A DNA stretch of 64,000 nucleotides, taken from NCBI GenBank assembly GCA_016795285.1, contig JAEUIC010000047.1, positions 176,081-240,080 on the forward strand. Direction: 5' to 3'. Source of the stretch: Planctomycetota bacterium. Lineage in GTDB: Bacteria; Planctomycetota; B15-G4; SIAN01. The notes beneath the pieces are model-generated. The model was not told the origin of the DNA. It did no database searches and worked only from the letters and a program-made list of their open reading frames with translations. Below are positions 7,667-15,956 of this stretch, one piece after another (position 1 is the first letter of the stretch; the number at the start of each line of letters is the position of its first letter). Made by a program: the position numbers and the translations under genes.

Positions 7667-10600
7667 TTGCTTCGGCCCCGACGAGAAGCTGCCGTTGCAG
7701 TGCTGTTCGCGTTCTGCGCCGGTCGCGCGCGAGCCGCCGACGACGCCGAGCTCTTCGAGACGACGGTCCGCCCGCTGCTGCACGAGCACTGCGTCAAGTG
7801 CCACGGGCCCGATCGGCAGAAGGCGGAGCTGCGGCTCGACACGGTGACGGGCCTCTCGAAGGGCGGCGAGCGCGGCGCGCTCTTCGTGGCGGGCAAGCCG
7901 GAGGAGAGCCTGATCGTCGCGGCGCTCTCGTGGGAGCGCGACGATCTCCAGATGCCGCCGCGCGCGAAGCTCGACGAGGCGGCGCGCGCCACCATCGCAG
8001 AGTGGATCCGTCGCGGCGCGGTGCTGCCGAGCGGCGTGGCGGCCGGCGCAAGCGAGGCGAGCGAAGCGGCGGCCGAGGACTCGGCGAGCGGCGGCGCGCC
8101 CGCCTTCGACCTCGCGGCGCGCAAGCGCCACTGGGCGTGGCAGCCGCTCGCGCCGCGCGAGCCGCCCGCCGTCGCGCAACGCGACTGGCCGCGCGATCCG
8201 CTCGACGCCTTCGTGCTGGCGAAGCTCGAGGAGCAAGCGCTGCAACCGGCGCCCGACGCGCCGCTCGCGATGTGGCTGCGGCGCGTCACCTTCGACCTGA
8301 CCGGGTTGCCGCCGACCGTCGCCGCGCAGGACGCCTTCCTCGCCGATCGCCGTCCCGACGCGCGCGAGCGAGTGGTCGACGCGCTGCTGGCTTCGCCCGC
8401 GTTCGGCGAGAAATGGGCGCGCCACTGGCTCGATCTCGCCCGCTACGCCGAGGGGCGCGGCCACGAGTTCGACTTCACGCTGCCCAACGCCTGGGCCTAC
8501 CGCGACTACCTCGTGCGCGCGCTCGACGCCGACGTCCCCTACGACCAGCTGCTGCGCGAGCACGTGGCGGGCGACCTGCTCGACCCGCCGCGCCTCGACC
8601 CCGCCACCGGCGCCAACGAGTCGCTGGTCGCCACCGGTTTCTGGTTGCTCGGCGAGGCGGTCCACTCGCCGGTCGACATCCGCGGCGACGAGTGCGACCG
8701 CGTCGCGAACCAGATCGACACCTTCAGCAAGGCGTTCCTCGGCGTCACGCTCGCCTGCGCACGCTGCCACGACCACAAGTTCGACGCGATCACGCAGCGC
8801 GACTACTACTCGCTCTCGAGCTTCTTGGCCGGCGCCAGCGCCCGGCAGGCGCCCTACGAGGCGCTGCCGACGCATCAGCGCATCGCCGCGGCGGTGATGG
8901 CGCTGCGCGAGCAGCAGCAGCGGGCGCTGGAACAGGAGCTCACTGCGGCGTTGCGCCCGGTCGCGCGGGGCGTGGCCGAGCGCGCCGAGCGCGAGCCGGA
9001 AGTGGCCGCCGCGCTGCTCCACGCCGCCGCACCGCGCGTCGTGCTGCCGGCCGAGAAGTGCGTCGCCGTCGTCGATGCCGCCGCCCCGCGCGCCGGCGAC
9101 TGGAACCAGGATGGCGTCGCGTTCGGGACGCTGCCGCTGCCAGCCGGCGCGCCGCGCTTCAGCGGCGATCTCGCCGCGCCGCTCGCCGGCTTCGCGCCGA
9201 TCGCGATGGTGGCGCGCGATGGCGCGCTCGATCGCGTCCGCGCCGCCGCCGATCGCGAGGTCGATCCGACGCGCGCGCGGCTGCTGGAACCGGGCCGCGT
9301 CGCGCGCACGCGCAGCTTCGCGCTGCAGCACGGGCGGCTCCACTGGCTGGTGCGCGGCAAGGGGCTCCTCTTCGCGTGCGTCGCGTCGCACCGCACGTTG
9401 GAGGGGCCGCTCCACACCCACACGCTCGCCGAGATCGACACCGGCGGCGCGTGGCGCATCGTGACGCAGGAGCTGCCCGATTACGTGGGCCTGCGCGTGC
9501 ACGGCGAGATCGGCCTCGCGCCGCTCGATCCGCAAGGCCACGCGCCCGACTTCGCGGTGGCGGGGCTGTGGGATGCGGCGGCGCCGCCGCAGCTCGAGGC
9601 GCGCGCGAATGCGCTGCTCGAGGGGCGGTCGCTGGCGGAGGCGCTCGAGGCGGCGCTCGGGTCGCTGGAGCAGGGCGAGCTGCGCGACGCGGCGCACGGC
9701 GGCGATGCGGCGGCGCTGCTCGACGCGCTGCTCGCGCAGGCGCCAGCCGAAGCGCGGCGCGGCGCCCTCGACGGCACTGGCGCGCTCGCTCGCTTCGGTG
9801 CGGAGCAGGCGGCGCAGCTGGCGGCGATGCGCGACGGCTCGCGCGTGGCGCCGGCGCTGCTGGAGGGCAGCGCCTTCACCGAATCGCTGCTCATCCGCGG
9901 CAGCTGGCGGACACCGGGCGACGCGACGCCGCGCCGCTTCCTCGAGGCGCTCGACGGCGCAGCGCCGCTGGCGGCAGAGGAACCAGGCAGCGGGCGACTC
10001 GCGCTGGCCGACCGCCTCGTCGCCGCGTCCAATCCGCTGCTGCCGCGCGTGGCGGTCAACCGGATCTGGCACCACCTCTTCGGCCGAGGTCTCGTGGCCA
10101 GCGTGGATGACCTCGGCGCGCTCGGCGAGCGGCCGAGCCACCCCGAGCTGCTCGACACGCTCGCCTCCGACTTCATGCGCGACGGCTGGTCGCAGAAGCG
10201 GCTGATCCGCCGCCTCGTCCTGTCGCGCACCTACGCGATGAGCAGCGGCGGCGCCGATCCGCGCGCGGCGGAGCTCGATCCCGCGAACCGCCTGCTCCAC
10301 GCGATGCCGGTGCGCCGCCTCACCGCCGAGCAGCTGCGCGACGCTCTGTTGTCGGTGGCGGGCTCGCTCGACGCGACGCGCTTCGGGCCGGCGGTGGCGA
10401 CCCACCTGACGCCGTTCATGGAAGGGCGCGGGCGGCCGGGCGACGGGCCGCTCGATGGCCACGGACGGCGCACGCTCTACCTCTCGGTGCGGCGCAACTT
10501 CCTCGATCCCTTCCTGCTCGCGTTCGACTTCCCGAACCCGGCCGCGACCTGCGGGCGGCGCAGCGTCAGCAACGTGCCGGCGCAGGCGCTCTCGCTGATG

Positions 10601-10861
10601 AACGGCGAACTCGTTCAGGAGCTGGCGCGCCGCACCGCACACGCCGCGCTCTCCGGCCCGCCGCAGACGCCCGCCGCGCGCGTCGAGTCGCTGCTGCGCC
10701 GCTGCTTCGGCCGCCCGCCCGCCGAGTCGGAGAGCGCCGCGTCACTGGCGTGGCTCGCCGAGCAGCTCGCGCAACGCGCCACGAACTGGAGCGACGAAGC
10801 GCTCTGGAGCGATTGGGTCCACGTGCTCTTCTGCTCGAAGGCGTTCCTCTTCGTCGAGTGA
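7667..10861 (+). CDS. PSCyt1/DUF1549/DUF1553 planctomycete cytochrome protein
   Basis: I place the start at TTG 7667 because GAGGAGG lies five bases upstream and translation from there gives a standard signal peptide (RPRREAAVAVLFAFCAGRARA) followed at once by the mature domain. No ATG is available in this part of the frame. The 1064-residue product has a PSCyt1 haem motif CVKCH at 42-46, then DUF1549 in the first half (KWARHWLDLARYAEGRGH; ACARCHDHKFDAI adds a second CxxCH), and DUF1553 at the C-terminus (NRIWHHLFGRGLV, FDFPNP). This architecture is characteristic of planctomycetes and usually sits beside DUF1501, as here. The biochemical function is unproven; polysaccharide or sulfated-sugar metabolism is often suggested. 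Confidence 0.93.
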   Translation: MLRPRREAAVAVLFAFCAGRARAADDAELFETTVRPLLHEHCVKCHGPDRQKAELRLDTVTGLSKGGERGALFVAGKPEESLIVAALSWERDDLQMPPRAKLDEAARATIAEWIRRGAVLPSGVAAGASEASEAAAEDSASGGAPAFDLAARKRHWAWQPLAPREPPAVAQRDWPRDPLDAFVLAKLEEQALQPAPDAPLAMWLRRVTFDLTGLPPTVAAQDAFLADRRPDARERVVDALLASPAFGEKWARHWLDLARYAEGRGHEFDFTLPNAWAYRDYLVRALDADVPYDQLLREHVAGDLLDPPRLDPATGANESLVATGFWLLGEAVHSPVDIRGDECDRVANQIDTFSKAFLGVTLACARCHDHKFDAITQRDYYSLSSFLAGASARQAPYEALPTHQRIAAAVMALREQQQRALEQELTAALRPVARGVAERAEREPEVAAALLHAAAPRVVLPAEKCVAVVDAAAPRAGDWNQDGVAFGTLPLPAGAPRFSGDLAAPLAGFAPIAMVARDGALDRVRAAADREVDPTRARLLEPGRVARTRSFALQHGRLHWLVRGKGLLFACVASHRTLEGPLHTHTLAEIDTGGAWRIVTQELPDYVGLRVHGEIGLAPLDPQGHAPDFAVAGLWDAAAPPQLEARANALLEGRSLAEALEAALGSLEQGELRDAAHGGDAAALLDALLAQAPAEARRGALDGTGALARFGAEQAAQLAAMRDGSRVAPALLEGSAFTESLLIRGSWRTPGDATPRRFLEALDGAAPLAAEEPGSGRLALADRLVAASNPLLPRVAVNRIWHHLFGRGLVASVDDLGALGERPSHPELLDTLASDFMRDGWSQKRLIRRLVLSRTYAMSSGGADPRAAELDPANRLLHAMPVRRLTAEQLRDALLSVAGSLDATRFGPAVATHLTPFMEGRGRPGDGPLDGHGRRTLYLSVRRNFLDPFLLAFDFPNPAATCGRRSVSNVPAQALSLMNGELVQELARRTAHAALSGPPQTPAARVESLLRRCFGRPPAESESAASLAWLAEQLAQRATNWSDEALWSDWVHVLFCSKAFLFVE

Positions 10862-10868
10862 GGTGACG

Positions 10869-11477
10869 ATGGCTCGCAACCTGGCCGCGCGGACGCGCGC
10901 GCTCGTCGTGTCGCTGGTCGCGCTGCCAACGTTGGCCGCGCTGCCGCTGCTGCTCTCCGCCGCGCCCGCGCCGCTCGCAGCGACGGCATTGCCCGCTGCG
11001 CCACCCGCCCCGCCCGACGAGCCGGTCGCGGTCTTCGCGGGGCTCGAGGGCGACTGGGTCGGCACCTTCGTCGGCTTCGACGCCGCCGGCAAGGAGCTCT
11101 ACCGCATCGCCGTGAAGCAGAGCTACCGCCGCATCGACGCCAACACGCAGGAGGTCGTGCTGGCCGACACCGACGCGAGCGGCAAGACGATCCGCGGCAA
11201 GGGGCGCAACGTCGCCACGCGCCGCGCCGACGGCACGCTCGAGCTGCGCTGCATCGTCGACAAGGAGAATGGCGACCACGTCGAACACGAGGGCCGCCTC
11301 GTGAAGGGGCCCGATGGCGACGAGGAGCTGATCTGGTTCGTGGAGCGCGATGGACGCAGCGAGACGTTCCGCGAGCGCTGCCTCGGCAGCGGCAAGGACG
11401 CCCGCTACGAGATCGACGGCATGGGGCGCTACGGCGATTCGCTGGTGCTGATGGCGGGGCGCTACCGGCGGCAGTGA
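10869..11477 (+). CDS. Exported protein of unknown function, lipocalin-like
   Basis: This 202-residue product starts at ATG 10869 (GAGG five bases upstream), seven bases after the PSCyt1 gene. A GTG at 10863 is in frame but would remove the ribosome-site spacing. Residues 1-45 contain a signal peptide and a Pro/Ala linker. The mature part starts FAGLEGDWVGTFVGFD and runs as alternating beta strands with a WFVER motif, which suggests a small beta-barrel of the DUF1579/lipocalin kind; I cannot assign a family with certainty. Its position between two genes that normally sit side by side suggests co-expression with the DUF1553/DUF1501 pair. Confidence 0.75.
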   Translation: MARNLAARTRALVVSLVALPTLAALPLLLSAAPAPLAATALPAAPPAPPDEPVAVFAGLEGDWVGTFVGFDAAGKELYRIAVKQSYRRIDANTQEVVLADTDASGKTIRGKGRNVATRRADGTLELRCIVDKENGDHVEHEGRLVKGPDGDEELIWFVERDGRSETFRERCLGSGKDARYEIDGMGRYGDSLVLMAGRYRRQ

Positions 11478-11527
11478 CGCGAGCCGCTGTCGCGCTTCGC
11501 TTCGCCTCGGCATCATCTCCGCTCGTC

Positions 11528-13015
11528 ATGCGCCGCTTCGCCCACCGCTTCGAGCTGCCCGCCACGCCGCTCCATCGACCGGCGCGCCCCACCACGCGTC
11601 GCGAGATGCTGCTGCAGTGCGCCAACGGCTTCGGCGCGCTCGCCGCGGCCGCGCTCTGGAGCGATCCGGCGTACGGCGCGCTGCTGCGAGCCGCCGGCCC
11701 CGCGCGTGCCGCGCTCGACGATCCGCTCGCGCCGCGCGCCGCGCCCCATCGGGCGCGCGCGAAGCAGGTGCTCTTCCTCTACATGGATGGCGGGCCGTCG
11801 CAGGTCGACACCTTCGACTGGAAGCCGCGGCTCGCGAAGGAGCACGGCCAGCCGATCCAGCTCGCCAACGTGCCGAAGACGCAGTTCGCCAACGTCGGCA
11901 CCGTGCTGCAGAGCCCGTGGGAGTTCAAGCCGCGCGGGCAGTCGGGGCTGATGGTGAGCGAGCTCCTGCCCTGCATCGCGCAGCACGCCGACAAGCTCTG
12001 CGTCGTCCGCTCGCTCACCTCGAAGTTCAGCGAGCATCCGGGCGCCAACTACTTCCTCCACAGCGGCCACGGCCAGACCGGCCGGCCGAGCATGGGCTCG
12101 TGGGTCACCTACGGGCTCGGCAGCGAGTGCCGCAACTTGCCCGGCTTCGTGGTGCTGAACGGCGGACTGGTGCCGCCGGGCGGCCTCGAGACGTTCGGCA
12201 ACGGCTTCCTGCCGGCCACCTTCCAGGCGTCGCTCTTCAAGCCGGAAGCGGGTCTCGTCGCCGACTCGACGCCGCGCGAGGCGAGCAGCGCGGCGCAGCA
12301 GGCGAAGCTCGAGCTGCTGGCGGAGCTCGATCGAGCGGCGCTCGGCCGCGTCGGCGATCGCGGCGCGGTCGAGGCGGCGATCCAGAACCAGGAGCTCGCC
12401 TTCCGGATGCAGACAGCAGTGCCCGAGGTGGCCGACCTCGCCGGGGAGAGCGCGGCGACGAAGGCGCTCTACGGCCTCGATTCACCGAACGACCACACGC
12501 GCCGCTACGGCCGCGTCTGCCTGCTGGCGCGCCGGCTGCTCGAGCGCGGCGTGCGCTTCATCGAGCTGACGGTGCCGCCCGCGGCCGGCGATCGGTGGGA
12601 CCAGCACGCCGACCTGAAGAACGCGCACGCGGCCAACGCGCTGGCGACCGACCAGCCGATCGCGGCGCTGCTGACCGATCTCGAGCAGCGCGGGCTGCTC
12701 GACACGACGCTGGTGGTCTGGGCCGGCGAGTTCGGCCGCACGCCGATGGCGCAGGGCAGCGACGGTCGCGATCACAACCCGTACGGCTTCACGGTCTGGC
12801 TGGCGGGCGGCGGCGTGAAGGGCGGCACGACCTACGGCTCGACCGACGACTACGGCTACTTCGCGATCGACCGCAAGCTCGAGATGCACGACCTCCACGC
12901 GACGATGCTCCACCTGCTGGGCATCGACCACACGCAGCTCACCTTCCGCCACGGCGGCCGCGACATGCGCCTCACCGACGTCCATGGCGAAGTGGTGCAT
13001 GAGCTGATCGCGTGA
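11528..13015 (+). CDS. DUF1501 family protein (sulfatase-like, Tat-exported)
   Basis: The 495-residue product from ATG 11528 carries a Tat-like signal, TRREMLLQCANGFGALAAAAL, about 25 residues in, as most DUF1501 proteins do. An alternative GTG at 11474 overlaps the preceding stop (GTGA) and would add 18 residues; neither start has a clear ribosome site. Conserved blocks are VLFLYMDGGPSQVDTFDWKP, HPGANYFLHSGHGQTGRPS-like residues in the first third, VVWAGEFGRTP, and DHNPYGF. DUF1501 belongs to the alkaline-phosphatase/sulfatase superfamily by fold but lacks the formylglycine motif. It is the usual genomic partner of DUF1549/DUF1553 proteins, so the pair likely works together in the periplasm; the substrate is unknown. 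Confidence 0.92.
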   Translation: MRRFAHRFELPATPLHRPARPTTRREMLLQCANGFGALAAAALWSDPAYGALLRAAGPARAALDDPLAPRAAPHRARAKQVLFLYMDGGPSQVDTFDWKPRLAKEHGQPIQLANVPKTQFANVGTVLQSPWEFKPRGQSGLMVSELLPCIAQHADKLCVVRSLTSKFSEHPGANYFLHSGHGQTGRPSMGSWVTYGLGSECRNLPGFVVLNGGLVPPGGLETFGNGFLPATFQASLFKPEAGLVADSTPREASSAAQQAKLELLAELDRAALGRVGDRGAVEAAIQNQELAFRMQTAVPEVADLAGESAATKALYGLDSPNDHTRRYGRVCLLARRLLERGVRFIELTVPPAAGDRWDQHADLKNAHAANALATDQPIAALLTDLEQRGLLDTTLVVWAGEFGRTPMAQGSDGRDHNPYGFTVWLAGGGVKGGTTYGSTDDYGYFAIDRKLEMHDLHATMLHLLGIDHTQLTFRHGGRDMRLTDVHGEVVHELIA

Positions 13016-13040
13016 CGCGAACGGCGCGGAGGAGCTGCCG

Positions 13041-13988
13041 ATGAACTCCTTGTTCAGGGCGCTCCTGATCGTCGTCGGAGCCCTGCTCCTCCTGTTCGCC
13101 GCTCAATGCGCCTTCCTCGCCTGGTCGCTCGGTGGCGTGTTCGCTCCGTCGCCCGAGGAGATCGCCGCAAAGCGCCATTCAGCGCGCGGCGACGAGCTGC
13201 TGGACGCCGGCCAGCTCGACGCCGCCATCGCCGAGTACCGCCTCGCCCACGCCGATGGCCTCTACCCGATGATGACGCGCCAGATCGCGAAGCTCCTCCA
13301 GGACGCCAACCGCTTCGAGGAGGCGCTGGCCGAGATCGATCGCGAAGGGCCCGCCGTCTCGTGGGGCGAGTACTGCAGCCTGCGCACCGAATGCCTCGAG
13401 CGCTGGAAGGGGAGCGACGCCGCCGTCGCCTGGCTGCTCGAGAAGGACGCCGAGGAGCCGGAGCGGCCCTTCTTCCAGGACACGCTCGGCTCGTTCCACT
13501 ACTACGGGGGCAGGCCGCGCGAGGCGATCGCTCCGCTGCGCGAGGCGATCCGCCGCGGGCTCGCCGCGGCGCCCTTCGAGTTCGACGCGAACGACGCGCT
13601 CGTCTACGTCGGCGAGGAGCCGCTCGCCACGCCCGGCATCGCGCCCGACGAGTCGCTGCCCGACCTCTGGCCGGCGCAGGAGACGCTCTGCCTCGTCTTC
13701 GAGCGCCTCGGCGACGACGCGAACGCGTGGAAGGAGGCGACGCGCGAAGTGTCGTACCACCAGTGGCTGAAGCGCGAGCGCGGCTACTACCCCGAGCCGT
13801 GGCCCACCGCCGGCAGCTTCACCGGTCGCATGGTCCGCGCGCGCATCCTGCTGCGCCGCGGAGATCTCGATGGCGCCGCGAAGGAGCTCGACTACGCGAC
13901 GGCGGTCGTCAGCAACTACTCGAAGCACGCGGAGGAGCTCGCCGCGGCGAAGGCCGAGCTCGCGCGACGCCGCAGCGGAGGGCGCTGA
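13041..13988 (+). CDS. Membrane-anchored TPR-like protein
   Basis: The 315-residue protein has one N-terminal membrane segment at residues 7-31 and then a soluble region of paired helices. TPR-like pairs are visible at about 47-75 (GDELLDAGQLDAAIAEYRLAHADG), 80-98, 147-170 (GSFHYYGGRPREAIAPLREAI) and near the C-terminus (LLRRGDLDGAAKELDYA). The start is supported by GGAGGAG five bases upstream of ATG 13041. It lies 25 bases after the DUF1501 gene on the same strand and could be the last gene of that operon. No enzymatic motif is visible; TPR proteins normally act as protein-interaction scaffolds. Confidence 0.8.
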   Translation: MNSLFRALLIVVGALLLLFAAQCAFLAWSLGGVFAPSPEEIAAKRHSARGDELLDAGQLDAAIAEYRLAHADGLYPMMTRQIAKLLQDANRFEEALAEIDREGPAVSWGEYCSLRTECLERWKGSDAAVAWLLEKDAEEPERPFFQDTLGSFHYYGGRPREAIAPLREAIRRGLAAAPFEFDANDALVYVGEEPLATPGIAPDESLPDLWPAQETLCLVFERLGDDANAWKEATREVSYHQWLKRERGYYPEPWPTAGSFTGRMVRARILLRRGDLDGAAKELDYATAVVSNYSKHAEELAAAKAELARRRSGGR

Positions 13989-14072
13989 TCGCCGCCGCGC
14001 CGCGCGGCGGGAACGATGCGGGCGCACCGCCGCGGGAACGAATCGCCCGCGATCCCCGCCGTGGGGCCGCCG

Positions 14073-15803
14073 TCACTCGCCGATCAGCAGCTCGAGGCCG
14101 GCGCTGAAGGCGACGCCCTTCGCCGCCCACGGATCGAGCAGCAGCGACTGCGCGTCGACGATCACGCCGCACGGCACATCCCACGGGATCTCGGTGGCGA
14201 GGGTCGCTTCGCCCGGCGGCACCGCGATCGCGACGACCGCGTCGGCCGCGACGAGGAGCGAGCCGCCGAGCTTCAGCGGGAGGTCGATGCGCGTCCCGCC
14301 GACGAAGAGGAAGGCGACGGTGTAGAGCCCCGAGGAGTTGCCGACGACCACGTCGATCGTGGTGCCACGCTCGGGCGGGGCGCTGGCCGTCAGCGCGGGG
14401 ATGACGCCGTTGCGGCCCGGGAATCCAGCGCCGTAGCTGCTCCACGCGGCGACCGGACCGTCCTGGTTCGAGTCGTAGAGGAAGAGGTCGAAGCTGGTCC
14501 TCGTGTCGGTTCCGGCGAGGTTCTTCGCGCGCGACACGAACGTCACGAGCGCGCCGTCGACGGAGAGCGCCGGCAGCATCGACTCGTCGTTCCCGACCAG
14601 TCCAGCGCAGCTGCCGCTCGCCATCAGCGTCGCACCCTCCTGGCGATCGCGCCGGAAGACGTCGCTCTTGCCGTTCCCGTCCCAGGCGACCAGGTTGCGC
14701 GCGACGCTGGTGAACCCGACGAACCGCCCGTCGGGCGACAACGCCGGGTCGTAGCTGTCGCCATCACCCTCGACCTCATCCGACGAGAGGCTGACGCGCT
14801 CCGTCACGGCATGGGCGCGCTCGCGGACGAAGAGGTCGCTGCTGCCGTTCCCGTCGTCGACGACGAGGTTGGCGGCGTCGCTGGTGAACGCCACGACGCG
14901 ACCGTCCGCCGAGATCGCCAGCGGCGCGAGGCACGGCGCGTCGCCCATGCCGCCATCGGCAGCGACGCTGACCAGCTCGACCGCCCTCGTCGCGAGATCG
15001 ACGACGAAGATGTCGTCGAAGCCGTTGCCGTCGCCCGGCACGAGGTTGGTGGCGCGGCTGAGGAACGCGACCGTCGAGCCGTCGGCGGAGATCTTCGGTC
15101 CGACCGAGAAGTTGTTCCCCTCGACGCCGCCAGCTCCGACGCTGATCCGCTCGAGCGTCCCGTTGGCGAGATCGCGCAGGAAGACGTCGAACTGGCCGTT
15201 CTGGTCGTCGGGGACGAGCTGCGTCGAGCGGCTGTTGAAGACGATGAGGTTGCCGTCGCCCGACATCGACGGGTTGGAGCTCTCGAGGTTCCCCTGGCTC
15301 CCGTCCGCGGCGAGGCTCACCCGCGTCGTCGTGCAGCCGGGCTCGTCGAAGAGGCCGTCCTCGTCGGGGTCGCGGTCCCGCAGGAAGACGTCGACGTAGC
15401 CGTTCGTGTCGCCGGGGACGAGGTTCGTCGCGTAGCTCGAGAAGACGACGAAGCGGCCGTCGGCGGAGATGGACGGCGACTCGCTGCGGTGGTTGCCGAT
15501 CTCGTCGCTGCTCGACCGGCTGATCAGCGCGAGCACGCCGGTCGTGCGGTCGTAGGCGAAGACGTCCTCGAACGGCGCCGGGTTCGGCACCAGGTTGTCG
15601 GCGCTCGACGTGAAGACGATCCACCGCCCGTCGGCCGAGAACTGCGAGCTGTTGCAGTCGCGATCGGCCGGATCGCCGTTCGGCGCGTTCGAGAGGCGCG
15701 TGTGGAGCGATTGCCCGTGCGCAACCGTCGCGATCACGAGCGACGCGGCCGTGACGGCGAGGGGACGGAAGGGCGACGCGCGACGCTGCGACGAATGCGG
15801 CAT
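14073..15803 (-). CDS. Secreted WD40-like (TolB-type) propeller, paralogue 1
   Basis: The 576-residue protein has a signal peptide (cleavage after about residue 30, AHGQ) and eight or so repeats of about 50 residues with the pattern SADGR-x-VFxS-x-NLVPGDxNGxxDVFLRD, typical of the PD40/TolB-like propeller. The last 125 residues (from about 452, AAWSSYGAGFPGRNGV) form a separate beta-rich domain ending in SAGLELLIGE. That domain recurs in the next two propeller genes. The start is backed by GGAGG six bases before ATG 15803. It is transcribed divergently from paralogue 2. Probable role: cell-surface or periplasmic binding; nothing catalytic is visible. Confidence 0.85.
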   Translation of the reverse strand: MPHSSQRRASPFRPLAVTAASLVIATVAHGQSLHTRLSNAPNGDPADRDCNSSQFSADGRWIVFTSSADNLVPNPAPFEDVFAYDRTTGVLALISRSSSDEIGNHRSESPSISADGRFVVFSSYATNLVPGDTNGYVDVFLRDRDPDEDGLFDEPGCTTTRVSLAADGSQGNLESSNPSMSGDGNLIVFNSRSTQLVPDDQNGQFDVFLRDLANGTLERISVGAGGVEGNNFSVGPKISADGSTVAFLSRATNLVPGDGNGFDDIFVVDLATRAVELVSVAADGGMGDAPCLAPLAISADGRVVAFTSDAANLVVDDGNGSSDLFVRERAHAVTERVSLSSDEVEGDGDSYDPALSPDGRFVGFTSVARNLVAWDGNGKSDVFRRDRQEGATLMASGSCAGLVGNDESMLPALSVDGALVTFVSRAKNLAGTDTRTSFDLFLYDSNQDGPVAAWSSYGAGFPGRNGVIPALTASAPPERGTTIDVVVGNSSGLYTVAFLFVGGTRIDLPLKLGGSLLVAADAVVAIAVPPGEATLATEIPWDVPCGVIVDAQSLLLDPWAAKGVAFSAGLELLIGE

Positions 15804-15856
15804 GGACAGCCTCCGGCCGGGCGATCGTCATGGACGGGCGTGGCGACGCTACTGCG

Positions 15857-15905
15857 CGATCCGCGATGCGGGAAGAGGTGGCGACGCCTTGCGGGTCGCG
15901 GATCG
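15857..15905. promoter_or_regulatory. 10-bp inverted repeat between two divergent propeller genes
   Basis: CGATCCGCGA at 15857-15866 is matched by its exact reverse complement TCGCGGATCG at 15896-15905, with a 29-bp gap. It lies in the 153-bp space between divergent starts at 15803 and 15957, where promoters for both genes must sit. It could be a shared operator, but GC-rich sequence yields such arms by chance fairly often. Confidence 0.3.
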
Positions 15906-15956
15906 TCCGCCTACAACGCGCCACGCTCCGGCCCTCGCCGGAACAGGAGTCCGCGC

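Noticed and set aside
11474..11527. GTG start overlapping the previous stop for the DUF1501 gene
   Set aside because: The ATG at 11528 puts the Tat motif at its normal distance. The GTG adds 18 residues that do not resemble the family; I keep it as a possible alternative only.
13989..14072. Intrinsic terminator between the convergent TPR and propeller genes
   Set aside because: Only short GC arms (CCCC/GGGG) are present, with no T-run; such pairs are common by chance here.
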